A DNA stretch of 64,000 nt, taken from Firmicutes bacterium AM31-12AC (GTDB taxonomy: Bacteria; Bacillota; Clostridia; Lachnospirales; Lachnospiraceae). Both the position numbers and the translations under genes were made by a program. The notes beneath the pieces were generated by a model. The model was given only the letters and a program-made list of their open reading frames with translations, was not told where the DNA came from and searched no databases. Shown piece by piece: positions 28,753-37,812 of the stretch (the first letter of the stretch is position 1; each line of letters opens with the position of its first letter). The stretch covers positions 1 to 64,000 of the forward strand of contig QUJA01000006.1 in NCBI GenBank assembly GCA_003480425.1, in the 5' to 3' direction.

Positions 28753-30802
28753 CGATTCCTTTCACATTCTCAACCATACTGATAAGAAGAATTGGTTTGT
28801 CCACGCTTTTATCTGCCGTAAACACCGAAAACCACCCGATTTCTTTGCCAGAAGTATCTTCTTTCGTTGCCTTCAACTCGGCTGTCCCTGTTTTTCCAGC
28901 CAGCAAAATATCGTCACGATGTGCAGCATATCCGGTTCCTTCCGGATCATTTACAACACCTTCCACCCCTTGCATAATTTCTTCTACATTTTCTTTGCTA
29001 AACGCATTTTCTATCCATGTTTCACCGGATGCTTCTTCTTTGTATTTCAAATACGGTTTTATCATATTCCCTTCATTTAAAAATGAAGTATAAATACTTG
29101 CCAGATGTAATGGATTTACAAGAATCTGCCCTTGCCCATAACCACTATCTGCCAATTGTATTTCTGTTTCTATTTTATCTGTATTGGAATATGTTGATTC
29201 CTGCATCGCAATCTCAAACGGCATATCCTGATTAAATCCTATTTCATTTAAAGTATTCATAAAATTCTCACTACCAATTTTAAGAGCTGCCTTTGCAAAA
29301 TAAATATTATCAGAATAGATAATTGCATTTTTCATAATAACCGGTTCATATTCATGAAGTGTTGTCACTTGATAAGATCCCCAAGACGAATCTTTCTGCC
29401 ATGCCAAACCTTCATTTCCAAAATCTTCTTTTGGATCTATGCTTTCCGTTTTCAACCCAATTCCTGCCACAACTGGTTTAAATGTTGAGCCAGGACACCA
29501 TACTTGACGAAAACGATTATATAATGGCTTCTTTTCGTCTTCGTTTAATGATGTCCATTTCTCTGATGATAAGCCCCGTATAAATTCATTATTATCATAA
29601 GATGGGGTACTTACCAAAGCCAATACTTCTCCCGTATAAGGATTCATTGCGACAGAACACCCCGGATCTTCTTTAAACTGCTCGTATAATGATTTTTGCA
29701 AATCGGAATCTATCGTTAATCTTATATCCATACCATCTTCTTTAAAAATACTTGCAAGAACCTCTTTTACTTCCCCATCACTATCCAAAATCTTTATATC
29801 ACAACCATCTTTTCCTTTTAATTGCTTTTCGTATAACTTTTCCACCCCAGATCTTCCGATTACACTTTCAGCTGAATATCCTTCCCCTGGATGATTTTCC
29901 AAATCTTCTGCTGTTACAGACTGTACATAACCAATTAAATGAGCTGCTGCTTCCCCTAACTCATAGGTTCTAACTTCCACATCTGATAGCATAACCCCTG
30001 GAATTTCCAAAAGTTTATTCTGACAATCCTGCTCCTCAAGTGTCTTTTCTTCTGGCTGTATTTTCATTAAATCTATTTCTTCTACTTTCGGAATAGTTTC
30101 AATTGGTACAAAAGAATCTTCTTTTACCCACTTTGCTGTGAGTTTGTTATTTATTGTTTCTACATCTATCTCTAATAACTCCGCTATTTTTTCAATAGAT
30201 ACATTCCTGTCTTCCAGCTTTCCCGGTATAATGCCAACTGATGTTGCTACTCCTTTTCCTGCAAGCATTTTACCATCTCGGTCTAATATTTCTCCTCTCT
30301 CCGCTTTTGATGTAGTAACACTTATTTTATCATCACTCTCTAAATCTGGAAAAATCAGGCTATCCTGCCATACTAATTTATATCCCTGTTTCGTCTTCTT
30401 CAGTTCCGCCATATTGTCAAATTGTATTGTTCCGGCAATTGTATTACATGATGTTTCATACGAAAGCGTAACTGTATCTGCTTTTTTCTCTTTCACAGCT
30501 ATATGACTGATTTTAATGTCACTGACCTCTATTCCTTCGTATATCTTAGAATTTCGTTGTATGTATTCTTCTTTTGTCAGATAAACTTTTTCATCTGAAT
30601 CTATCATAGTATACATTACTTCATATTCCTTTTTTTCAATATGGTTCATATATTCCACAAGTGTGTCTTCTGGTGATTCCGTTATCGTCCTTTTTAATAA
30701 AACACCTCCTGAAACAGCAATTACTGTTATAGCTACTATCAGCCCAAAAATCTTACAAGCGTAAGATTTTTGGATATTTTGCTTTTTTCGTCTTCTTTTC
30801 AT
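28691..30802 (-). CDS. MecA-like class B penicillin-binding protein
   Basis: DD-transpeptidase that cross-links peptidoglycan; low-affinity members give beta-lactam resistance. Layout of 703 residues: one N-terminal membrane helix (about 17-36), an NTF2-like MecA_N domain (about 40-155), a PBP dimer domain (about 160-330) with ERGEILDRDGKMLA, and the transpeptidase. The active site is complete: Ser439-T-F-Lys442 in PGSTFKP, Ser497-D-Asn499, Lys637-Thr-Gly639. AAAGGA stands before the ATG. The gene has a BlaI-type operator over its -10 and a second one inside codons 13-17. Beta-lactam-inducible expression is expected. Confidence 0.92.
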   Translation of the reverse strand: MKRRRKKQNIQKSYACKIFGLIVAITVIAVSGGVLLKRTITESPEDTLVEYMNHIEKKEYEVMYTMIDSDEKVYLTKEEYIQRNSKIYEGIEVSDIKISHIAVKEKKADTVTLSYETSCNTIAGTIQFDNMAELKKTKQGYKLVWQDSLIFPDLESDDKISVTTSKAERGEILDRDGKMLAGKGVATSVGIIPGKLEDRNVSIEKIAELLEIDVETINNKLTAKWVKEDSFVPIETIPKVEEIDLMKIQPEEKTLEEQDCQNKLLEIPGVMLSDVEVRTYELGEAAAHLIGYVQSVTAEDLENHPGEGYSAESVIGRSGVEKLYEKQLKGKDGCDIKILDSDGEVKEVLASIFKEDGMDIRLTIDSDLQKSLYEQFKEDPGCSVAMNPYTGEVLALVSTPSYDNNEFIRGLSSEKWTSLNEDEKKPLYNRFRQVWCPGSTFKPVVAGIGLKTESIDPKEDFGNEGLAWQKDSSWGSYQVTTLHEYEPVIMKNAIIYSDNIYFAKAALKIGSENFMNTLNEIGFNQDMPFEIAMQESTYSNTDKIETEIQLADSGYGQGQILVNPLHLASIYTSFLNEGNMIKPYLKYKEEASGETWIENAFSKENVEEIMQGVEGVVNDPEGTGYAAHRDDILLAGKTGTAELKATKEDTSGKEIGWFSVFTADKSVDKPILLISMVENVKGIGGSGYVVKKDATVLDEYFEE
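30753..30764. promoter_or_regulatory. BlaI-like operator inside the PBP coding sequence
   Basis: TTACA-AG-CGTAA within a longer palindrome: AAAAATCTTAC, four bases, GTAAGATTTTT. It covers the codons for SYACK just before the membrane helix and lies 87 bases from the promoter operator. Confidence 0.6.
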
Positions 30803-30836
30803 AGATATTCCTTTCTTCTAATTTTTTGTTTCTTAA

Positions 30837-30865
30837 ATCTTACACTTGTAATATTTAAAAGTCAA
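30837..30865 (-). promoter_or_regulatory. BlaI-type promoter of the PBP gene
   Basis: Minus strand: -35 TTGACT (30865-30860), 17 bases, -10 TAAGAT (30842-30837). Operator TTACA-CT-TGTAA (30840-30851) overlaps the -10. Confidence 0.8.
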
Positions 30866-31053
30866 GTAAAATATTATGTTTTACAACAATACTTACTTAC
30901 ATAATTTTTTTGAACTCAAAATTTTGTTTAATACATTCATCAAAAAGACTCTCCAATAAAAAACTGACGAAATTTCTTTAGGGCAATAATAATTAGCTTT
31001 TGTTCTTCCATTACCTAACCATTTTGAAATTTGTTTTCCCGCCAATTCTAATG

Positions 31054-31491
31054 CTAAGATAACAAATCAATGGCTAACTCAAACAGATGCACCGTATCAT
31101 TGGATTTCTCTGTGAAAATAGAAAAAGAATAGTTCTTATCGCTTCCATTTGTTTCTCCTATAAAGCTGGTTCCGATTCCTCTAAGAGCTGCATATTTCGG
31201 ATTATCTTTCTCATCCATCCCTACAAACACTACGTTATGATGAAATGCACTTTTATAAACTCTTCCGGACTCTAAGCAAAACTGAATGATTTCCTTATCA
31301 ATCCCACGTCCTAAAAGATACGCAATCACTTTCTGATCATCTTGATTTTTCTTTGGCAACAGTAACTGTTTCTCCACCGGAACATTCTCAGATACAAAAA
31401 GAGGCGGCTGAATATTTGCCCGTTCTGCAAGCAATTCAACCGCCTCTAAAAAACTGTATCCTCTTACTTTGATCAAATAATCCAGTGCTGA
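31054..31491 (-). pseudogene. Fragment of a toprim/primase-like element protein
   Basis: The reading LDYLIKVRGYSFLEAVELLAE, then a segment with VIAYLLGRGIDKEIIQFCLESG, NVVFVGMDEKDNPKYAALRG and LFELAIDLLS resembles the DUF3991-toprim proteins of conjugative elements. These begin with a CHC2-type zinc finger, which is missing here, and continue with a toprim core, cut here at the stop. At 31491 it is joined to an integrase piece. It is a remnant, not a working gene. The name is by pattern only. Confidence 0.7.
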
Positions 31492-31530
31492 ATTGGAAGT
31501 TCACGCACACCAGCAGGTGTTTTTGTTTTA
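31492..31530. repeat. 39-bp piece of the integrase gene
   Basis: 38 of 39 bases equal 16456-16494 inside the intact integrase (coding for KTKTPAGVREIPI, same orientation). It joins the primase fragment and the HAD fragment. Confidence 0.85.
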
Positions 31531-31892
31531 GTTTGCTCCAATCAACTTAGCTCCTTTCAGAACTAAATTCGTTGCTTTCGTTAAGGTATCCAATGAATAG
31601 GATCGTCCCTCTCCCACAAATGCCGAACAGCCTGCCGCCTGTTCCTTTAAAAAAGCGGCTGTTGCCAATGCACTGGTATAAAAGGCACATCAAGTCCCAT
31701 CCTAGCCAGTTTCTGATTTAATTCTCGTGTCGTATATCCACTATTATTTGTCAAAAACAAATATTCTTTCTTTTCATCACGCAACCACTGGATGAATTCT
31801 GGAACACCTGGCAATATCTGATTGCCATGATAAATCACACCATCCATATCACAGATGAATCCTTTCTTTAGAATACACCTTGCTCTTTTCAT
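31531..31892 (-). pseudogene. Broken HAD-IIA (NagD-like) phosphatase
   Basis: The 5' part reads ICDMDGVIYHG (catalytic Asp pair), then FLTNNSGYTTREL, as in HAD-IIA sugar phosphatases. After GLDVPF the frame is lost by one base in a T-run near 31673. In the other frame ALATAAFLKEQAAGC and TKATNLVLKGAKLIGAN follow. The latter is out of order compared with complete family members and then stops where integrase sequence begins, so the middle and 3' parts are deleted. No product is expected. Confidence 0.8.
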
Positions 31893-32004
31893 AATAAAAT
31901 AAAGCGCTATTTTCTACAAATATTTTTATATTATGTCATCCACACATAAAGTCAAATACATAGTACTGTGAAATCAAAGTAAATATTTCTATCAACAGAA
32001 CCTT

Positions 32005-32805
32005 TTATGACAACATCTCTTTCACACAAATACTCCGATAATCACTCGGTGATATTTTATATCTTTCTTTAAATACTCGGTTAAATGTTCTCTGACTTTC
32101 AAATCCACTATCCAGACAAATTTTTGTAATAGAATCACTCGTATTTTCCAAACGCTGGCATGCATAGTTCAGCCTTACATCGTTAAGATATTGATTAAAG
32201 TTTCTATGGAATGTTTTGGAAAAGAGTCTGGATAAAACATATTTGCTCACCCCCAGATCTTTTGCCATCTCTTCTAGCGAAAATTTCTTCTTAAAATTTG
32301 CTGATATATAGGAAACTGTCTGGTAAATAAGATCGTTGCTCCCTACATTACTCTTTTCTACCAAATTTAATTTTCCTATGCAGCGTGCCAACACAATTTG
32401 AAGATATGCCTGTGCAACAGTAATATCCGACTGTTCTGTCTCTAAAATTTCATTTATAACCCTATATACCTCCGGTTCAACCTTTTCCGCTTTGATGATT
32501 GGGTATTCAGGAGCCATGGATTGCATGATATCTGCAAATTTGGCTATCGTAAATGGCGATGCAATCAGATAAGTCGCTTTATTTACACCGGGTATCAGTA
32601 CCTGATAGTGATGAATAACATCTGGAAATACAAAGCCTATATCTCCTTTTTCCATATGGTATAGTTCCTGTCCAACACCAAGTTCTAATGCTCCACTTGT
32701 TACACAAACGATCTCCAGTGCATTATGAAGATGTGGTTCAATATGTTTTGACTTCCTATTTATTGCTATGATCTCCTCTTTTGTGTCAACATATTTTAAC
32801 TGCAT
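32005..32805 (-). CDS. AraC-family regulator of the lactose locus
   Basis: 266-residue activator type. The N-terminal cupin (about 15-110) has HIEPHLHNALEIVCVTSGALEL, MEKGDIGFVFPDVIHHYQ. Two C-terminal helix-turn-helix units follow (KKFSLEEMAKDLGVSKYVLSRLF; SITKICLDSGFESQRTFNRVF). The start is the ATG with AAGGGGAG upstream; 67 extra in-frame residues upstream lack family pattern. It is the last gene of the lacZ-symporter series and probably senses a galactoside. A second AraC protein flanks the other side of lacZ. Confidence 0.9.
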   Translation of the reverse strand: MQLKYVDTKEEIIAINRKSKHIEPHLHNALEIVCVTSGALELGVGQELYHMEKGDIGFVFPDVIHHYQVLIPGVNKATYLIASPFTIAKFADIMQSMAPEYPIIKAEKVEPEVYRVINEILETEQSDITVAQAYLQIVLARCIGKLNLVEKSNVGSNDLIYQTVSYISANFKKKFSLEEMAKDLGVSKYVLSRLFSKTFHRNFNQYLNDVRLNYACQRLENTSDSITKICLDSGFESQRTFNRVFKERYKISPSDYRSICVKEMLS

Positions 32806-33008
32806 GAAACACTCCCCTTTGCAACATTTGTCTATATCTTCTTTCGATTTGGCAAGCAATCCTTTTACACCTATCTTATAATCAACTTGTAAATAAGGAA
32901 AGGAGGAATTGCAAATTTTATTTTCAAAATACAGTTCAATCACTTTATATATAGAAAAAAGCACTGTCTCATCGAGCAATGACCAGACAACGCTTTCTCC
33001 TGTCAATT

Positions 33009-34406
33009 CTAATTTATGTCTAATGCATCTGTTACTTCATCTGCAACAATTCCTTTTTCTGCTTTCAGTTTTTTATTTGCATCTTCTACATTCATTCTTG
33101 AAAGTACAAACATAATCAATACATCAAAGATTAACGGAAGCCAAAGATACATGAACTGCATCATATCAAGCGCAGACTGTGGCTGAGTTGCATTTGTTCC
33201 GATATATCCACTAAACTCAAGCATCCATCCAACAACAGCGGTTCCAATGCCTCCACCGATTTTTACACCAAGAGAAGTACAAGAGTACATCGTTCCGTCA
33301 ATTCTCTTTCCCTGCGTAAGATAAGTGTATTCAGAGCAAGATGCGATAACTGCATTCATATCTCCCTGCCATGGTCCCTGACCTAAGGCTGCAAGAGCTG
33401 TAAATGCCATCATCAGCGGAACACTGCCCATATATCCGGCAACAACAACAAGTGCTCTACCGATGACTGCTAAGACGTAACCTCTTAAGTTCAGTTTATA
33501 CATACCTTTCCACTTACCAACTAATGTCGGTGTGAAAATTAGGGCAATGATCAGTGGAATATTTACTGCCCATGCAAATTGTCCAAACAAATTCTTATTT
33601 TTCAGTACCCATGTCATGTAATAAATACCAGCTCCAATCATGGCACCATATAACTGCTGTAAAATATATGTTCCACAAATCATCATGTAATATTTGTTTT
33701 TGACAAGAAGCTTGAATGCCTGTACCATTCCATACTTTTCATTATCATTCTTTACTTCTCCTTCATTAAGTTCTTCCTCTGGAAGTTCCTTAACAGAAAG
33801 TGCTGAAATCGTATTTACGACCAGACCAATGATTGCATAGATAATAGCAACCATTCTCCATGCCGCAGCATCTCCACCACATTTATCTACAAATCCAACT
33901 GTAATCGCCTGAATCAGAAGACTTGTTGAAAATGCAAAAATAAAACGGTAAGATCCCATCTGTACACGCTCTTTGCTGTTCTTTGTAATCAGTGACGTAA
34001 GTGCTGAATAAGCAATATTGTTTGCTGTATAAAACACACCATTTAACAGTGTGTAAGAGATAAAGAACCATGCATATTTAGCCGTTGTTCCCAAACTGAC
34101 CGGTACTGCAAAACAGCAGACCAGCGTAATGGCACAACCAATATATCCATATAGCATCCATGGTTTCGCTTTTCCCATTTTACTGTGTGTTTTGTCAATC
34201 ATTGATCCAAAAAATATATCCGTAAAACCATCAAATAGTTTTGATACGGCAATCAGGGTACCTACGACACCTGCAGCAAGTCCTACTGAGTCCGTCAAAT
34301 AGACCATCATAAAAGATGTCAGGAACGCATAGACTACATTACCTGCAATATCGCCTGATCCATATCCAATTTTGTTATACCATTTCAAATACTTTTTTTC
34401 TTCCAT
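33009..34406 (-). CDS. GPH-family sugar:cation symporter
   Basis: Twelve-helix transporter of 465 residues of the glycoside-pentoside-hexuronide family (LacS/MelB type). Marker blocks: NKIGYGSGDIAGNVVYAF, the cation site region LFDGFTDIFFGSMID with the paired Asp, and GKAKPWMLYGY. No C-terminal IIA-like domain is attached, unlike LacS of streptococci. It follows lacZ after 167 bases on the same strand. Lactose or another beta-galactoside is the likely substrate, by context. Confidence 0.92.
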   Translation of the reverse strand: MEEKKYLKWYNKIGYGSGDIAGNVVYAFLTSFMMVYLTDSVGLAAGVVGTLIAVSKLFDGFTDIFFGSMIDKTHSKMGKAKPWMLYGYIGCAITLVCCFAVPVSLGTTAKYAWFFISYTLLNGVFYTANNIAYSALTSLITKNSKERVQMGSYRFIFAFSTSLLIQAITVGFVDKCGGDAAAWRMVAIIYAIIGLVVNTISALSVKELPEEELNEGEVKNDNEKYGMVQAFKLLVKNKYYMMICGTYILQQLYGAMIGAGIYYMTWVLKNKNLFGQFAWAVNIPLIIALIFTPTLVGKWKGMYKLNLRGYVLAVIGRALVVVAGYMGSVPLMMAFTALAALGQGPWQGDMNAVIASCSEYTYLTQGKRIDGTMYSCTSLGVKIGGGIGTAVVGWMLEFSGYIGTNATQPQSALDMMQFMYLWLPLIFDVLIMFVLSRMNVEDANKKLKAEKGIVADEVTDALDIN

Positions 34407-34573
34407 CGAATTTCTTTGCTCCTCATCTTCATCGCACTTAGAATCTCAATATGGCTAACCGTATGATATCTAATTCTGTTTTTTTCTCTGTTTTTGTCTG
34501 ATTGCTCTGTATATCCGGACTTTACATAACAATCAGACTCTCTTTCCTTGTTTACGGGTTACATGAAACTTTA

Positions 34574-37500
34574 TTATCCCTTTACATACGGTATCAGTGT
34601 AAACTGAAACCGGAATAATACATCATCAAATCGGTACTGCTCCAATACAACTGGACCACAACTATTAGAACCAATGCCATTTAATGCGTAGTCAACACAA
34701 AATACTACACTATCTGATTCTGTCAGTTCATAATTATGCGTTTTCTTCTCAAGTTCTTCCTGCGTATAATAAGAAGCATTGAATGAAAATGCCTTTTCTG
34801 CGGATGCCACAATTCCATATCGGCTGTTGTTAAGCTCTACATATTCACAATCATAATGGCTTCCATTTTCCTGTGGACGAATATAGTCCTCATGTAAATC
34901 CCCTACATCTGCCCGGTACAAACCGTGGCTCGCAGCCTGATGTTTATCACAATAACTTTCCTGTGGTCCCATTCCAAAGTATCTTACAGCTGAAAGTTTT
35001 TTATCCAGGAACATCCTCACACCAAATCTCGGAAGATCCGGGAATTCATCGTCTTTTGTTACTGCAATATCTACATCAATCTTTCCAGCAGCTTCTATTT
35101 TCCATGTAATCGTCACATCAAGAATCTTCTGTACTGTCTCTGCCACAACGGAAGCATGGCTTGTAATCTTCACACCATGTTTTCCCTGCACAACCTCTGT
35201 CGTATAGGCTCTTGTGTAAGCCTTATCATAGTGGGCTTTCTTCCATTCAGACTTGATGTACATATCGTTATCTGTTGGAGCTCTCCAAATATTTAATTCC
35301 ATCGGATGGTTCAAGTATTCCCGACCTGCGAATTTCATCTCTGTAAAGAGTGCAGTACGTTTGTCTATGGTATAAGCAAATTCACGCCCCTTGATATGAA
35401 TCTGTGTATCATTTTCATTTACCTGTAATTCAGAGTCCACTACTGTTTTTGGTATCCATTTCTCTGCAAGTTTACATTTTGTATCCTCTTTACTTACCTC
35501 AATTTCATCAAATCCAAGAATATGGTCTTCATCCAACAGTGGCAATTCTTTTTTCAGATGGTAAATAAGTTTTAAATAACATTTCCCATTCTCTGGAACA
35601 TTGATCTTCAGGTTTGTTTTTCCTTCCCCGTGTGGTGCCACAGAAAACTCCGGAAGTATGCCTTTGCTGATCACAAGACCATCCTGTGTCAGCTCATAAC
35701 TAATCTTCACATAATCTTTCAAGTCATCAAAATCCATGTAGTTATGAAGCACCAGTTCTCCGCTTTCTTTGTTATAGGAAATAACCCTTGCCGGGCGATA
35801 AACATTCTTGTATTCCAAAAGTCCTGTATGTACCGTTCTGTCCGGATATACTAATCCATCCATACAGAAGTTGCCATCATGAATTTCTTCGCCATGGTCG
35901 CCCCCATAAGCATATATAGTCTTTCCATTCTCAGCAGTTCCATGAGCAATCGCATGGTCACACCATTCCCAGACAAAACCGCCACACATTTTATCATTAT
36001 CCTGAATCATCTGGAAGTAATCTTCAAAATCTCCAGGTCCGTTTCCCATGCTGTGACAGTACTCTACCAAAAGGAAGGGTTTGCTTCCATCTTTATCCAG
36101 ATATTCCTGAATTTCGGAAAGCGCCGGATACATCCGGCTGTACACATCCAGATTGCTGTAATCATATGTTTCATCATAATTACGATATCTTGCACTCTCA
36201 TATTGTGTGATACGGTCTGGATCAAAATTCTTTGTCCATTCCAGTGCTTTTTCAAAATTGCAGCCATAAGCACTCTCATTTCCCATTGACCACATAACAA
36301 TACAGAACCGGTTTTTGTCACGTTCCACCATGAGTTTTACGCGATCAACGATTGCCTCTTCCCATACCGGATCATCTGCAATCTTCTCATTCCATCGTTT
36401 GAACCGATTGTAATCGGTGTCTTCTTTTCTGTAGATCATAAATGGACCATGAGCTTCAATATCTGCTTCATCTATTACCATGAATCCATACTTGTCACAC
36501 ATTTCATAGAAAAATGGTGCGTTCGGATAGTGGCTGGAACGGATCGCATTAAAATTGTGCTGCTTCATTAACGTAAGATCGGTTATAATCTGTTCCAGAT
36601 TGATTGTAAATCCAGTAACCGGATCAGAATCATGTCGATTGACACCACGGAATTTAATCTTCTGTCCATTTAAATAAATAATCTGGTCTTTAATCTCTAT
36701 CTTTCTTAATGCAATGTGATCTACAATTACTTCATTCTCTGTTTCAAGAATCAGTTTGTATAGATATGGATTTTCTGTATTCCAAAGTTCCGGACTTGCG
36801 ATTTCTAATACAGCTGTTCCTTCTTCAGCAATACTTCCTAGTGCTACAACTGCTCCGTTTCTATCTTCAATCGAAATTTTTACATTTAACGGAGAGTAGA
36901 ATTTCATTTCAATTTCTACTTTCGCAAGCATATCCTCGATTCTTGTTTTAATATGATAATCACTGATTGCCTGTTTTGGGCGTTTCAAAATGTACACATC
37001 CCGGAAAATACCACTCATACGGAATTTGTCCTGATCTTCCAAATAGGAACCATCACACCACTTCATGACCAGAACCGCTATGCTGTTCTCTCCGTCCCGA
37101 AGGAGGTCGGTGATATCAAACTCACTGGTCATATGAGAAACCTGGCTATACCCTACATAAGAGCCATTGATCCATACAAAAAAGCAACTGTCTACTCCTT
37201 CAAAATTCAAGAAAGCTTTTGGTGCATTTTCATCTTTGTGATAAACAAAGGTATGTGCATATATTCCACATGGAATATCCTGTGGTACATACGGTGGATC
37301 AAATGGGAACGGATACCTGATGTTTGTATACTGATGTGTGTCATATCCTGCCATCTGCCATACACTCGGAACCTGAATCTCATCAAAATTTTCTGTATCA
37401 TAATCTTTCTCAAAGAAGGGTTCCTGAACATCATAGATACTGTTAAAATACTGGAACTTCCAAGTTCCGTTCAATAACTGCATTCGGTCTGACTCTTCCC

Positions 37501-37612
37501 TGTGCTCCACCAGGTTATCCATTCTTTTGGATGCCGGAATAAAATATGCTCTGGCTGGCATCGTATTTTCATGCAGTACGCTTAAATCTTCATAATAACG
37601 TGGTACAATCAT
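34574..37612 (-). CDS. lacZ: Beta-galactosidase, GH2 family
   Basis: Hydrolyses terminal beta-galactosides such as lactose by a retaining mechanism; 1012 residues, cytoplasmic. Order: sugar-binding jelly roll (GTWKFQYF; PFPFDPPYVP), Ig-like domains, TIM barrel (GVNRHDSDPVTGF; HYPNAPFFYEMCDKYGF), and a C-terminal beta-sandwich (APTDNDMY). Acid/base Glu446 in MGNESAYG and nucleophile Glu517 in LVEYCHSMGNG are present. The ATG is chosen for AAAGGAGAG 6 bases upstream. It is divergent from one AraC gene and followed by the symporter and another AraC gene. Confidence 0.96.
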   Translation of the reverse strand: MIVPRYYEDLSVLHENTMPARAYFIPASKRMDNLVEHREESDRMQLLNGTWKFQYFNSIYDVQEPFFEKDYDTENFDEIQVPSVWQMAGYDTHQYTNIRYPFPFDPPYVPQDIPCGIYAHTFVYHKDENAPKAFLNFEGVDSCFFVWINGSYVGYSQVSHMTSEFDITDLLRDGENSIAVLVMKWCDGSYLEDQDKFRMSGIFRDVYILKRPKQAISDYHIKTRIEDMLAKVEIEMKFYSPLNVKISIEDRNGAVVALGSIAEEGTAVLEIASPELWNTENPYLYKLILETENEVIVDHIALRKIEIKDQIIYLNGQKIKFRGVNRHDSDPVTGFTINLEQIITDLTLMKQHNFNAIRSSHYPNAPFFYEMCDKYGFMVIDEADIEAHGPFMIYRKEDTDYNRFKRWNEKIADDPVWEEAIVDRVKLMVERDKNRFCIVMWSMGNESAYGCNFEKALEWTKNFDPDRITQYESARYRNYDETYDYSNLDVYSRMYPALSEIQEYLDKDGSKPFLLVEYCHSMGNGPGDFEDYFQMIQDNDKMCGGFVWEWCDHAIAHGTAENGKTIYAYGGDHGEEIHDGNFCMDGLVYPDRTVHTGLLEYKNVYRPARVISYNKESGELVLHNYMDFDDLKDYVKISYELTQDGLVISKGILPEFSVAPHGEGKTNLKINVPENGKCYLKLIYHLKKELPLLDEDHILGFDEIEVSKEDTKCKLAEKWIPKTVVDSELQVNENDTQIHIKGREFAYTIDKRTALFTEMKFAGREYLNHPMELNIWRAPTDNDMYIKSEWKKAHYDKAYTRAYTTEVVQGKHGVKITSHASVVAETVQKILDVTITWKIEAAGKIDVDIAVTKDDEFPDLPRFGVRMFLDKKLSAVRYFGMGPQESYCDKHQAASHGLYRADVGDLHEDYIRPQENGSHYDCEYVELNNSRYGIVASAEKAFSFNASYYTQEELEKKTHNYELTESDSVVFCVDYALNGIGSNSCGPVVLEQYRFDDVLFRFQFTLIPYVKG

Positions 37613-37812
37613 AAATAACTCTCCTTTAATACATATACATTTTTTTGCACTTTGTTTTTCCACAGCAAACCTTGTCTTTTACTTTTATGTTTACGCTTCT
37701 CCGTTTTGCTATATATATCTTATACTAATCTGCAAAACATGTCTATGAATTGGATTAGACAAAATATGCACTAAATGATACAATAACAAAAAAGGAAAAG
37801 AGGTGTTACCAT

